Notes under the pieces: model-generated
The model's input: only the letters and a program-made list of their open reading frames with translations
Database searches by the model: none
What the model was told of the DNA's origin: nothing
Assembly: GCF_039530225.1 (NCBI RefSeq)
Contig: NZ_BAAAOH010000001.1
Coordinates: 4,216,001 to 4,280,000, forward strand
DNA from: Microbacterium pumilum
GTDB taxonomy: Bacteria > Actinomycetota > Actinomycetes > Actinomycetales > Microbacteriaceae
Length of the DNA stretch: 64,000 nt
Direction of reading: 5' to 3'
Shown here: one piece after another, positions 1-8,458 of the stretch
Position numbering within the stretch: the stretch's first letter is position 1
Layout: the number at the start of each line of letters is the position of its first letter
Program-made: the position numbers and the translations under genes

Positions 1-20
1 GTCGGATGCCGGCATCCGAC
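1..20. terminator. Perfect 20-bp palindrome after the nucleotidyltransferase-like gene
   Basis: The first 20 bases are their own reverse complement (GTCGGATGCC and its mirror). They lie 5 bases past the stop of the minus-strand gene that ends at 26, so a transcription terminator hairpin is likely. There is no visible U-tract. The window edge hides whatever gene lies on the other side. Confidence 0.55.
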
Positions 21-25
21 GCCCT

Positions 26-817
26 TCAATCGACCCACCCGAGGCGCGCGGCGACGGCATCCGCAGCACTCGCGGGGAAGCCGTTCCAGCCGGGCTCGAG
101 GATCTCGCGCGCGAGGTTGAAAAGGATCCGCGCGGTGTCTTCGACCGGCGACTCGAGCGCTGCGGCGATGCGCGCCGCCCACTCGGGGAAATCCTGCTCG
201 AAGCGGCGGAGGGGATCGATCGTGTCGCGGAGCGTGGTGGACCGATCGGCGAACCGGCCGCGGATCGCGCATACGAGGCACTGCACCGCCCACGAGCGGA
301 TGAACTGACCGCCGTTCAGCACCTCGCCGCGCCGTGCGCGACCCACGCCGATGAGCAGCTTCACGAACACCAGCCGGATGTCGTTCGCCGGATCGAACCG
401 GTCGGCCGCGGCCGCACGCGCCCGAGCCTGCGCGATGAGCGTCGCCGTGGTTGCCGCGTCGTCGTCGACGACGACAGTCGCGTCTCCAGCGCGCGAGCCG
501 TCGAGCTCGCCTGCGTCCGAGAACGCGAACTCGAAGACGTGACCGTCGTCGTACACCGCGACGAAGCCGATGTCTCCCTCGCGTGCCGTGAGCACGAGCC
601 GCTCCTGTTCGGGGAGCCACGACAGATCCGGCCGAAGCTCGGCTCCCCGTCCGGCCTCGACGAGGACGAAGAAGTCGTGATCCGACCACTCATCGCGACG
701 CGATGCACCCTCGTCGGAGGCCGACCCGAGCAGTACGAGGCCGATGAGCCCGTCGCCGGCGCGAACCCCGTCGGCGAGACCGCGGCTCAGCGCAGCGAAA
801 CGTTCCGGCTCGGTCAT
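26..817 (-). CDS. Nucleotidyltransferase-fold protein
   Basis: A 263-residue protein with the nucleotidyltransferase signature near its N-terminus: [20 protein letters not shown] (residues about 31-50), in which the Gly-Ser and the Asp-His-Asp cluster match the G-S-x(n)-D-x-D pattern of the pol-beta-like fold. The C-terminal half is helical, as in aminoglycoside 6-adenylyltransferase-like proteins. The ATG overlaps the stop of the amylase gene by 4 bases (ATGA), so the two are translationally coupled. The substrate cannot be told from the sequence; antibiotic, protein or tRNA modification are all possible. It might be a degenerate resistance enzyme or an unrelated housekeeping transferase. 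Confidence 0.6.
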   Translation of the reverse strand: MTEPERFAALSRGLADGVRAGDGLIGLVLLGSASDEGASRRDEWSDHDFFVLVEAGRGAELRPDLSWLPEQERLVLTAREGDIGFVAVYDDGHVFEFAFSDAGELDGSRAGDATVVVDDDAATTATLIAQARARAAAADRFDPANDIRLVFVKLLIGVGRARRGEVLNGGQFIRSWAVQCLVCAIRGRFADRSTTLRDTIDPLRRFEQDFPEWAARIAAALESPVEDTARILFNLAREILEPGWNGFPASAADAVAARLGWVD

Positions 818-2805
818 GCGGCATCCTCACTCGCGTCGGCCGAGACGACCTCGGCGGGTGTCGGCGTCTCGCCGTCCACGACGTCGCGCGACGGCTCCCC
901 ATGAGCGGAGGCGCCGTCGCCGGCGGGCGCCGAGACTCCGGGCAGCATCCACGCGGCGAAGACCGGCCCCTCGGCCGACAGCAGCACCGCCCCGTCATCC
1001 GCCACGGCGAACGTCGCGTCGCCGTGCAGCGCCTGAGCCTCCGCGGCCCCGGGCATGGCACCCGACGGGAGCTCGATGTCGAGGTCACCGCGTGCGGCCA
1101 GCACCAGCACCGACTCTCCGGCCGACTCACGCACGAAGACCAGACCGGAGTCGTCGACGTGAAGCCACCGCAGTCCTCCCGTGCCGAGCACCGGATGAGC
1201 GCGGCGAAGGGTGACGAACACGCGGTACAGGGCAAGACGCTCGGCGACCTCCGGCCGGTCCATGTCGTCCCACGGCATCGGGGTTCGGCTGAGCTCACCG
1301 TCCAGACCGACCAGGCCGAACTCGTCTCCGGCGTACACGACGGGGAGCCCCGGCAGCGTCATCGAGAGCCCGACGGCAACGGGTATCGTGCCCGGCGCGG
1401 CATGGGTCGCGAACCGGGCGGTGTCGTGGGTGTCGAGCGGCTGCATGTTGCCCAGACGCACCCGCCACGGGATGCCGGCCGTGAAGCGGATGACGGAGTC
1501 GACGAAGTCGCGCGCAGTGTACCGGGGGATGCCGCCGATCGGCTGGCCGAAGAACCACGCGTCGGTCTGCTCCACACCATCGACGTGGGACCGCGCTTCG
1601 TGGGCGTCTTGGCTCAGCCATCCCCAGAGCGGCCGCGTGAAGCTCGGATACGTCATCGCACCATGCCAGCCATCGCCCTGAAGGTCGCTCACCGCGTCGT
1701 TCGTGACCTCGCCGAGCAGGATCGTGTCGCTGTTGATCCGCGCCATGGTCGCGCGCAGCAGCTGCCGCACTTCCGCATTGACGTCGACCGCCCCCATCCG
1801 ACCGGTCATATTCGCGACGTCGATCCGCCACCCGTCGGTCGAGAACGGCGGCCTCAGCCATCGCGCGACGATGGATTCCTCGCCTTCGACGAACCGGCGG
1901 CGGAGCTCCGGCGAGGTCCAGTCGAACTTCGGCAGGCTCGAGAATCCGAGCCACGACACGTACTCGGTGTTGGCGTCATCCGTGAAGTGATAGAGCTTCT
2001 CCTCCGGCGCGCCCGGGTGGCCATACGCGGCGCGGAACCACTCGTGCGTGTCGCCCGAGTGGTTGCTCGTGAGATCACCGATAACACGGATGCCGCGGGC
2101 ATGCGCCGCGTCGATCAGCCGGATGTACGCCTCGTCGCCACCGAGCAGCGGATCGACATGGTCGAAGGTCGCGGCGTCGTAGCGATGATTCGACCTGGCG
2201 GGGAACACCGGCGTCAGGTACAGGATGTCGACACCCAGCCAGACGAGGTGGTCCAGCTTCTCGATGATCCCGTCAAGATCTCCGCCGTAGAACTGCTGCG
2301 AACGCGCGGGCGACGCCCCCTCGACCGGGTCGCCCCACTTCGCGGGCACCGCCCAGTCCGGGGTCGGACGTTCGTCAGCGAGCACGGAGCGCGCGAACCG
2401 GTCGGGGAACACCTGGTACATCACGCCGCCGAACAGCCACGCCGGGGGCGCCGGAGTCGCGACGAGGGCGAAGTCGTCGGCATCCAACGTCTCGATCGTG
2501 TGCAGTCCGGTCTGGTTCAGCCACTCCACGCGCCCGTCGGCGTGACGCAGCATCCACCGATAGCCGTGCCGGGGGTTTCGGACCGTGACCTCGGCCTCCC
2601 ACCAGTCCCAGCCGTCCGCAGCACCGACGGGCGTGGCATCCGCCCATTCGGGTTCGTGGTCGGGGTTGGAGCGAACGCAGACGGCCGTGAGCGGGCCGTA
2701 GCCGCCGGGCACCCGCAGCCGCACGCGCACGATGTCGCCGAGCGCCGGCTCGAGCGACGATACGTGCAGCGGCGAGCCGTCGTGGTGCGGAGCAAGGGTC
2801 TGCAT
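814..2805 (-). CDS. GH13 alpha-amylase / neopullulanase-like enzyme
   Basis: 663 residues. An N-terminal beta-sandwich domain (about 1-110) of the kind found in cyclomaltodextrinases and neopullulanases is followed by the GH13 barrel, which begins around [15 protein letters not shown] (126-140). Visible catalytic elements are the nucleophile Asp329 in DGWRIDVAN, the acid/base Glu366 in LLGEVTND, Asp461 in LDTHDTARF, and DLTSNHSGD (244-252). There is no signal peptide, so it probably acts in the cytosol on maltodextrins or imported oligosaccharides. ATG is the annotated start; the ribosome site is weak. It is first in a two-gene transcript with the nucleotidyltransferase-like gene. Exact specificity (alpha-1,4 or 1,6 linkages) cannot be read from sequence. 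Confidence 0.85.
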   Translation of the reverse strand: MQTLAPHHDGSPLHVSSLEPALGDIVRVRLRVPGGYGPLTAVCVRSNPDHEPEWADATPVGAADGWDWWEAEVTVRNPRHGYRWMLRHADGRVEWLNQTGLHTIETLDADDFALVATPAPPAWLFGGVMYQVFPDRFARSVLADERPTPDWAVPAKWGDPVEGASPARSQQFYGGDLDGIIEKLDHLVWLGVDILYLTPVFPARSNHRYDAATFDHVDPLLGGDEAYIRLIDAAHARGIRVIGDLTSNHSGDTHEWFRAAYGHPGAPEEKLYHFTDDANTEYVSWLGFSSLPKFDWTSPELRRRFVEGEESIVARWLRPPFSTDGWRIDVANMTGRMGAVDVNAEVRQLLRATMARINSDTILLGEVTNDAVSDLQGDGWHGAMTYPSFTRPLWGWLSQDAHEARSHVDGVEQTDAWFFGQPIGGIPRYTARDFVDSVIRFTAGIPWRVRLGNMQPLDTHDTARFATHAAPGTIPVAVGLSMTLPGLPVVYAGDEFGLVGLDGELSRTPMPWDDMDRPEVAERLALYRVFVTLRRAHPVLGTGGLRWLHVDDSGLVFVRESAGESVLVLAARGDLDIELPSGAMPGAAEAQALHGDATFAVADDGAVLLSAEGPVFAAWMLPGVSAPAGDGASAHGEPSRDVVDGETPTPAEVVSADASEDAA

Positions 2806-2933
2806 GCAGGGGTCCCGTTCGATCGTGTGGGTTGCCGAGATTGTGACACGGATGCCCGGGCCTGTCGTCCGGTGAGTGACTCGTCGCCCGGACGGCGCGG
2901 CTCGATGCCCGGGCTCGCCGATCGCCGCTCGGC

Positions 2934-2939
2934 TAGACT
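2934..2939 (+). promoter_or_regulatory. -10 element of yajQ, leaderless
   Basis: TAGACT ends 7 bases before the yajQ ATG and there is no ribosome site, so transcription should start at or next to the start codon. Confidence 0.6.
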
Positions 2940-2946
2940 TCCGCGC

Positions 2947-3435
2947 ATGGCTGATTCCTCATTCGACATCGTGAGCAAAGTCGACCACCAGGAGGCGGAG
3001 AACGCCCTGAACCAGGCCCGTAAAGAGATCGAGCAGCGCTACGACTTCAAGGGCACCGGAGCTTCCGTGGAGTGGAGCGGCGAGTCGGTGCTGATCAAGG
3101 CGAGCACCGAGGAGCGTGCGAAAGCCGTGCTCGACGTCTTCCAGTCCAAGCTGATCAAGCGCGGCATCTCGCTCAAGAGCCTCGAGTCGGGCGAGCCGTT
3201 CGCGAGCGGCAAGGAGTACCGCATCGTCTCGACGATCAAGGACGGCATCTCGTCCGAGAACGCGAAGAAGATCAGCAAGATCATCCGCGACGAGGGGCCC
3301 AAGGGCGTCAAGTCGCAGATTCAGGGCGACGAGCTGCGCGTGCAGTCCAAGAGCCGCGACGACCTGCAGGAGGTGCAGCGCCTGCTGAAGGCGGCCGACC
3401 TGGAGGTCGACCTGCAGTTCGTCAACTACCGCTAG
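2947..3435 (+). CDS. yajQ: YajQ family protein
   Basis: 162 residues, the usual length for the YajQ family (about 163). The start [13 protein letters not shown] and the motif [12 protein letters not shown] (about 25-36) are diagnostic. Homologues in other bacteria bind nucleotides or cyclic-di-GMP and influence transcription and translation; the role in actinobacteria is not settled. A much longer open frame runs in from the left, but it is only a GC-rich shadow of the opposite-strand amylase. The ATG at 2947 is supported by the -10 hexamer just upstream and by the family start. In mycobacteria a YajQ gene also lies near the menaquinone region, so the neighbourhood seems conserved. Confidence 0.9.
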   Translation: MADSSFDIVSKVDHQEAENALNQARKEIEQRYDFKGTGASVEWSGESVLIKASTEERAKAVLDVFQSKLIKRGISLKSLESGEPFASGKEYRIVSTIKDGISSENAKKISKIIRDEGPKGVKSQIQGDELRVQSKSRDDLQEVQRLLKAADLEVDLQFVNYR

Positions 3436-3454
3436 GGCGTCCGCGGCGCCGTCG

Positions 3455-4495
3455 TCACCTGCCGAGTACGCCGAGGGGATGCCGCGTCCCGAGGAATCCC
3501 GTCACCCACCGGTCGAGCCGGGCATAGGCGAGGTCGCGCGCGTCGTGGCGTGACAGGAACACGTCGTGCAAGGCGCCGGTGATGCGCTCGACCGTGACCG
3601 ACGGTCCGAGCTTGAGGGACGCACGCGCGATGTCGTCGACCACCAGCACGGAGTCCGCGTTCGTGAGGTCCTCCGACCATCGACTGGGTATCGCGGTCCG
3701 CGTCGAGAGGAGGACACACACCGGCACCGGGATCGAGAGGCCGGTCGCGACGCGGGCATGGCCCGTGAGGATCGCGTTCAGCCAGCCGGCGTGCACGGCC
3801 ATGGTCTGGGACGGCCGCCATTCCGGATCGATGTCCATCGGGTCCTCCGGGTCGGCCACCTCCTCTTGTGCCCGCGTGTAGAACCCGAGGTCGACCTGCG
3901 GTGCGACCACCAGCGGTCGCATCCGCGCGCGGAGCTCCACGATGGGCGCCATTGCGGCTCGCGTCATTCCGCTCAGCTGGAACTCCAGCCACGGGCTGTT
4001 GAGGATCAGGGCCACCGCGACATCGGGATGACGGTGCGCCCAGAGGCTCAGCGTGAGTCCCCCGGTCGAATGCCCCATCAGCACGAGCCGGCGCTCCGAT
4101 GCGGTGCCGTCGGCCGACCGGCCCATCGCCTCGAGCGCCGCAGCGATGTCTTCGTCGTACGTGACGAGATCGGTGACGTAACCAGGGGTCTGGCCGGGAC
4201 GCAGGCTGCGCCCGTACTTGCGCAGGTCGAGAGCGTAGAACATCGCACCACGGTCGGCCCAGAATCGTGCGAGCCGCTTCTGGAAGAAGTAGTCCGACCA
4301 GCCGTGGATGTAGAGCACGTCGACGTCGGCCAGGGGGCGGTGATCGCCGATCAGCCGCGACAGCGGCCGCTCGTCCGGCAGGTGGCGCACGACGGTCGCC
4401 ACCACGTCGCCCTCGTCGTCCTGACCGAGCGGCAGAGTCCGCTGTTCGAACCCGTCGCCGAGCACATCGGGCACCCACTCCGCCGTATCGGTCAA
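3455..4495 (-). CDS. Alpha/beta hydrolase (serine hydrolase, lysophospholipase-like)
   Basis: 346 residues starting from TTG at 4495, preceded at 7 bases by a strong AGGAGG site (4503-4508). This start also removes an overlap with the upstream reductase gene. The fold is clear: VLYIHGWSDYF (oxyanion region), LDLRKYGRS, the nucleophile elbow LMGHSTGGLT, and a late catalytic His in ALHDVFLS. The closest pattern is the serine aminopeptidase S33/lysophospholipase group. The substrate is unknown. It lies among menaquinone genes and no MenH is otherwise seen, but it lacks obvious MenH signatures, so that role is only a weak possibility. Confidence 0.75.
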   Translation of the reverse strand: MTDTAEWVPDVLGDGFEQRTLPLGQDDEGDVVATVVRHLPDERPLSRLIGDHRPLADVDVLYIHGWSDYFFQKRLARFWADRGAMFYALDLRKYGRSLRPGQTPGYVTDLVTYDEDIAAALEAMGRSADGTASERRLVLMGHSTGGLTLSLWAHRHPDVAVALILNSPWLEFQLSGMTRAAMAPIVELRARMRPLVVAPQVDLGFYTRAQEEVADPEDPMDIDPEWRPSQTMAVHAGWLNAILTGHARVATGLSIPVPVCVLLSTRTAIPSRWSEDLTNADSVLVVDDIARASLKLGPSVTVERITGALHDVFLSRHDARDLAYARLDRWVTGFLGTRHPLGVLGR

Positions 4496-4523
4496 GGGGC
4501 GCCCTCCTGCCCGGTGGGAGGCC

Positions 4524-5903
4524 TCAGCTCGCGGCAACCCGCGATACGCGGATCATCTCGTCCCGCGGGACGACCTTGATGCGCGCACGCTCATGCGGAG
4601 CCCCGAGCGAGATCTCGTGCTCGTCCAGCCGGTGCCAACCCGAGAGGTCGGTCCATTCGACACCGCGCTCGGCGAGGAGGGCGGGAATCGCCTCTTCATC
4701 GGGACGCTCGGGCTGCCACCACGAGCCTTGGTCGTTGATGATGTGGCGCACTGTCTCCATCGCGTCGGACTTCGTGTGGCCGATGAGACCGACCGGTCCG
4801 CGCTTGATCCACCCGGTGGCGTACACGCCCGGCACGCGGTCGTTCGAGTCGCGCCGCAGCACCTGTCCTTCGTGATTCGGGATCACGCCGTGGCGTCTGT
4901 CGAACGGCACACCCGGCAGCGGCGAGCCGAAGTACCCGACCGCACGGTAGAGCGCTTGGATCTCGAGCTCGCGGATCTCGCCCGTGCCGACCACGCCGCC
5001 CTCGCCGTCCGGTCGTGTGCGCTCCCACCGGATGCCCGAGACCCGGCCCTCGTCGTCCGTCAGGATCTCGAGCGGCTTGGCGTAGAAGTGCAGGTGCAGG
5101 CGGCGGGACGCCTCTCCCCCGCCGTCATTGACCGACGGACGCTTGCGCCAGGACTGCAGCACCCGGTCGATCACCATGACCTGCTTGTTGCTGGCGATCG
5201 CGGCCTTGGAGGCGTCGTCGTAGTCGAAGTCCTCGTCGTAGACGACCATGTCCACATCGCGCAGCTCACCGAGTTCGCGCAGCTCGAGCGGCGTGAACTT
5301 CACCTGCGCGGGTCCGCGCCGGCCGAACACGTGCACGTCGGTGACAGCGCTCGCCGCGAGACCCGCGTGGACGTTGTCGGGGATCTCGGTGGGCAGCAGA
5401 TCCTCGGCGTGCTTCGCGAGCATGCGCGCGACGTCGAGCGCGACGTTGCCGTTGCCGATGACGGCGACGGATGCGGCATCCAGCGGCCATTCGCGGGGCA
5501 CGTCCGGGTGACCGTCGAACCAGCTCACGAAGTCGGCCGCGCCGTACGACGCCACGGCGTCGATGCCCGGCAGTGCCATCTCGGCGTCGCGCACCGCACC
5601 GGTCGCGAAGATGACCGCGTTGTAGTGATGCTTCAGGTCGTCGAGCGTGATGTCCTCACCGAAGCGCACGTTGCCGAACAGCCGGATGTCGCCGCGGTCG
5701 AGCACTTCGCGCAGCGCCGTGATGATGCCCTTGATGCGCGGGTGGTCGGGGGCGACGCCGTAGCGCACCAGTCCGTACGGCGCGGGGAGCTGCTCGAACA
5801 GGTCGATCGAGACGTCGAACTTGCGCTCCGCCTTCAGGATGATGTCAGCCGCGTAGATGCCGGCCGGGCCGGCGCCGACGATGGCAAGGCGGAGTCTGGT
5901 CAT
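4524..5903 (-). CDS. fprA: FprA-type ferredoxin/adrenodoxin NADP+ reductase
   Basis: 459 residues, matching actinobacterial FprA (about 456). The FAD-binding GAGPAGIYAA is at residues 10-19, followed by YGLVRYGVAPDHP, the hallmark of adrenodoxin-reductase-like enzymes. A second dinucleotide site, VAVIGNGNVALDVA, lies around 150 for NADPH, and GWIKRGPVGLIGHTK near the C-terminus completes the FAD pocket. It should pass electrons between NADPH and ferredoxin-like carriers. ATG at 5903 was chosen because the longer frame adds 42 non-conserved residues. It lies 23 bases downstream of the polyprenyl synthase gene and is likely co-transcribed with it. Confidence 0.9.
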   Translation of the reverse strand: MTRLRLAIVGAGPAGIYAADIILKAERKFDVSIDLFEQLPAPYGLVRYGVAPDHPRIKGIITALREVLDRGDIRLFGNVRFGEDITLDDLKHHYNAVIFATGAVRDAEMALPGIDAVASYGAADFVSWFDGHPDVPREWPLDAASVAVIGNGNVALDVARMLAKHAEDLLPTEIPDNVHAGLAASAVTDVHVFGRRGPAQVKFTPLELRELGELRDVDMVVYDEDFDYDDASKAAIASNKQVMVIDRVLQSWRKRPSVNDGGGEASRRLHLHFYAKPLEILTDDEGRVSGIRWERTRPDGEGGVVGTGEIRELEIQALYRAVGYFGSPLPGVPFDRRHGVIPNHEGQVLRRDSNDRVPGVYATGWIKRGPVGLIGHTKSDAMETVRHIINDQGSWWQPERPDEEAIPALLAERGVEWTDLSGWHRLDEHEISLGAPHERARIKVVPRDEMIRVSRVAAS

Positions 5904-5926
5904 GGATCGAGTGTCTTTCGGTGTCG

Positions 5927-6982
5927 TCAGCTGGACCGGTCGGCCACAGCGTCGGCGAAGCGCGTGAGCGCTTCGCGGACAGGTCCTTGGGGCAGGGGGG
6001 TGAGTGCGGCCACGGCCTCTCGAGACCACGCGTGGGCGAGATCGAGGGTGGCTTGCGTTGCGTCATGGTCGCGCAGTTCGGCGAGCGGGATGTCGAGGAT
6101 CGACGGCTCCGCACCGTCTTCGATGCGGGCGACTCCTTCGTCGATCCGCTCGTGGAGATCGACCGATGACGCATCCGTCCGCTGTCCGAGCAGGAGGTAG
6201 GGCATCGTCGGCACGCCTGCCCGCAGGTCGGTGCCCGGCACCTTGCCGGTCTCGTCGGGATCGGCCGACAGGTCGATCACGTCGTCGAGCAGCTGGAAGG
6301 CGACGCCCGCCTTCTCACCGAACTGGACGATGGGCGCCTCGTACTCCTCCGGGCCGTTGGAGAAGATGACACCGGCCTGCGCAGCGGCGGCGATGAGCGA
6401 GCCGGTCTTGTCGGAGAGCACCTGCAGGTAGAACGCGACGGGGTCGTCATCCTCCTCAGGACCGATGGTCTCGTGCATCTGGCCGAGCACCAGGCGTTCG
6501 AACGTATCTGCCTGCAGCCTGATGGCGCGGTCGCCGTGACGGCCCATGATCTGGCTCGCACGAGAGAACAGCAGATCGCCCGTGAGGATCGCGATGCTGT
6601 TGCCCCAGACAGCGTGTGCACTGGGCACTCCGCGACGCTTGTCTGCGGCATCCATCACGTCGTCGTGGTAGAGCGAGCCGAGGTGGGTCAGTTCGAGTGC
6701 GGTGGCTGCCTCGATGACGGCATCCGTCGCACCCTCGCCGAGCCGGCATGTCAAGAGAGCGAGCATCGGACGGATCCGTTTGCCACCGGCGTCGTAAAGG
6801 TAACGGCTGGTGGCGTCGGCGAGGGCATCGGTCACGCGCAGCTCGAGTTCGAGATTGCGATCGACGCGCTCGAGTCCAGCCTCGACATCTGCCAGCAGCC
6901 GACGCGAGGACCCACCCGCGAACACACGCTCAGTGAGGCTCAGTTTGCCCGCGAGCCGCGCGTCCGGCGCTGAGGGAGTCAC
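5927..6982 (-). CDS. All-trans polyprenyl diphosphate synthase for the menaquinone side chain
   Basis: 351 residues. GGKRIRPML is at 66-74, the first Asp-rich motif DDVMD at 107-111 and the second DDVID at 233-237, so the chain-elongation active site is intact. Members of this IspB/GrcC group build long isoprenoid diphosphates at the membrane; beside menG, menA and the other men genes it most likely makes the menaquinone tail. The start is GTG at 6982. A TAGGCT hexamer ends 6 bases before it and there is no ribosome site, so the mRNA is probably leaderless. Chain length cannot be deduced reliably. Confidence 0.9.
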   Translation of the reverse strand: MTPSAPDARLAGKLSLTERVFAGGSSRRLLADVEAGLERVDRNLELELRVTDALADATSRYLYDAGGKRIRPMLALLTCRLGEGATDAVIEAATALELTHLGSLYHDDVMDAADKRRGVPSAHAVWGNSIAILTGDLLFSRASQIMGRHGDRAIRLQADTFERLVLGQMHETIGPEEDDDPVAFYLQVLSDKTGSLIAAAAQAGVIFSNGPEEYEAPIVQFGEKAGVAFQLLDDVIDLSADPDETGKVPGTDLRAGVPTMPYLLLGQRTDASSVDLHERIDEGVARIEDGAEPSILDIPLAELRDHDATQATLDLAHAWSREAVAALTPLPQGPVREALTRFADAVADRSS

Positions 6983-6988
6983 GCCCTT

Positions 6989-6994
6989 AGCCTA
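6989..6994 (-). promoter_or_regulatory. -10 element of polyprenyl synthase gene, leaderless
   Basis: TAGGCT (minus strand) ends 6 bases before the GTG start. Confidence 0.6.
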
Positions 6995-7037
6995 CCGGCG
7001 CGATGCGGGCTGCCGACGCGCGGCCGCGATGGGGCGA

Positions 7038-7787
7038 TCAGGGCGCCGGCTTGCGGGCACGGTGCAGCGCGACGATCCCGAACGAGAGGTTGCGGTAGGC
7101 GACATCCGTCCACCCCGTTTCGCGAATCCAGCTCGACAGCGTGCGCTGGTCGGGCCAATCCCGGATCGACTCGTTCAGGTAGTCGTACGCGTCGGCGTTC
7201 GAGCTGACCGTCTTGGCGACAACAGGCAGCACGCGGTCGTTGTAGAAGCGATACAGCCCGTTGAAGGTCGACGAGGGCGGGTGCGAGAACTCGCAGATCA
7301 CGAGGCGGCCCCCGGCGCGAGTGACCCGCAGCAGCTCGCCCAGCGCCTTCTTCGGGTCGTTCACGTTGCGGAGCCCGAACGACATCGTGACCGTGTCGAA
7401 CTCACCGTCGCCGAAGGGCAGGTCTGTCGCATCCGCCTGCACGAACGTCACATTCGGGATGCCGCCATGCCGCCGCTCACCTTCGGCGATCATCCCGGGC
7501 GAAAAGTCGGCGGCGACGACATCCGCCCCGCTCTTCGCGAGAGCGATGCTCGACGCACCGGTGCCGGCGGCGAGGTCGAGGATGCGCTGACCCTGTCGCG
7601 GCGCGACCGCGCGGGTCGTCGCGACCCGCCACAGGCGGTCGTTGCCCATGCTCAGCACCGTATTGGTGCGGTCGTAACCCGGCGCGACCTCGTCGAACAT
7701 CCCGCTCACCCGCGCCGGATCCTTGTGGAGATCGGCGCGGTGCTGATCCGAGCTGCGGGGATCGGGGTCGGGTGTGGTCGGGGTCAC
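7038..7787 (-). CDS. menG: Demethylmenaquinone methyltransferase
   Basis: 249 residues, the normal length for MenG/UbiE. FDEVAPGYDRTN (about 31-42) and the SAM-binding ILDLAAGTGASS (about 69-80) are typical, as is MSFGLRNVNDP in the middle. It adds the last methyl group to demethylmenaquinone using S-adenosylmethionine. The start is GTG at 7787 with TAGACT 6 bases upstream. The first three bases of that hexamer are the TAG stop of the DUF402 gene, so stop codon and promoter share sequence. Confidence 0.92.
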   Translation of the reverse strand: MTPTTPDPDPRSSDQHRADLHKDPARVSGMFDEVAPGYDRTNTVLSMGNDRLWRVATTRAVAPRQGQRILDLAAGTGASSIALAKSGADVVAADFSPGMIAEGERRHGGIPNVTFVQADATDLPFGDGEFDTVTMSFGLRNVNDPKKALGELLRVTRAGGRLVICEFSHPPSSTFNGLYRFYNDRVLPVVAKTVSSNADAYDYLNESIRDWPDQRTLSSWIRETGWTDVAYRNLSFGIVALHRARKPAP

Positions 7788-7793
7788 TCGACG

Positions 7794-7799
7794 AGTCTA
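7794..7799 (-). promoter_or_regulatory. -10 element of menG sharing the TAG stop of the DUF402 gene
   Basis: TAGACT (minus strand), 6 bases before the menG GTG. Its TAG (7797-7799) is the stop codon of the upstream gene. Confidence 0.6.
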
Positions 7800-8357
7800 G
7801 GTGTCTGTCCGGTCGAGCCCCAGGGCGGCAAGGCGCTCGAGCCACTCGTCGGCGGTGGCCGCATCGAACGGCGGCTCACCGGCCTTCACCTTCGCCTCGA
7901 GGTCGACCGCGAGCGTCTCGAGCTTCTCGACGATGTCGAGCGGATACCCGTATGCGACCCGGTGCTCGTCCCACTCGTCGCGATCGTCGATGTAGACGCC
8001 GATCCCCGCGCGGTCGACGACATCCAGGTCCATGTCGATCCCTGTGGGCTCGTCGCCCTCGAAATGCACATCCCACGCGATGTCGATGTAGGTGCGGGTG
8101 TCGTGGGGCGGCGAGTTGTGCGTGTACGCGTAATCGCCGGTCGGCGGAACGAGCGTCACATTGGGATGCCGCGGCACGACGACTCGCCCCGGCCGCGAGC
8201 TGTCCCAGCCGGGAAGCTGGCCGAACCAGTCACCCCACCGATCGCGGCCGAGATAGACGCACTCGTGAACCCAGTGGGTTCCGCCGTCCCACTTGCGCCA
8301 GCGGAACATCAGCCGGGTGCCGGGCAGAGGGCGGGAGGGGGGCGCGGCATCGGTCAC
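7797..8357 (-). CDS. DUF402 domain protein
   Basis: 186 residues. The central block IDIAWDVHFEGDEP, then DMDLDVVDR and VYIDDRDEWDEH (about 100-140) followed by a YPLDIVEKLE helix, matches the DUF402 pattern. Some members of that family are nucleoside di/triphosphate phosphatases (FomD-like) that use the acidic cluster to hold metals. No role specific to this gene can be stated. GTG start at 8357 with TAGACT 6 bases before it. It ends in a TAG that doubles as part of the menG promoter. Confidence 0.75.
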   Translation of the reverse strand: MTDAAPPSRPLPGTRLMFRWRKWDGGTHWVHECVYLGRDRWGDWFGQLPGWDSSRPGRVVVPRHPNVTLVPPTGDYAYTHNSPPHDTRTYIDIAWDVHFEGDEPTGIDMDLDVVDRAGIGVYIDDRDEWDEHRVAYGYPLDIVEKLETLAVDLEAKVKAGEPPFDAATADEWLERLAALGLDRTDT

Positions 8358-8363
8358 CGTCCG

Positions 8364-8369
8364 AGTCTA
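8364..8369 (-). promoter_or_regulatory. -10 element of DUF402 gene, leaderless
   Basis: TAGACT (minus strand) ends 6 bases before the GTG start at 8357. Confidence 0.6.
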
Positions 8370-8445
8370 TTTCCGCCTGGATGCCCGCACGGCGGCCGCC
8401 GACCCTGTCGCCCGGGCTACGCGCCGCATCGACCTGACTCGACCG

Positions 8446-8451
8446 TAGGCT
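8446..8451 (+). promoter_or_regulatory. -10 element of menF, leaderless
   Basis: TAGGCT ends 7 bases before the GTG start at 8459. Confidence 0.55.
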
Positions 8452-8458
8452 TGATGAT

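Noticed and set aside
901..2946. 844-codon frame on the plus strand joined to yajQ
   Set aside because: It is the antisense shadow of the amylase and only its last 162 codons match YajQ.
3455..4495. MenH (SHCHC synthase)
   Set aside because: The fold is right and the menaquinone genes are near, but the sequence around the nucleophile and the length (346) do not match MenH. Left as an alpha/beta hydrolase.
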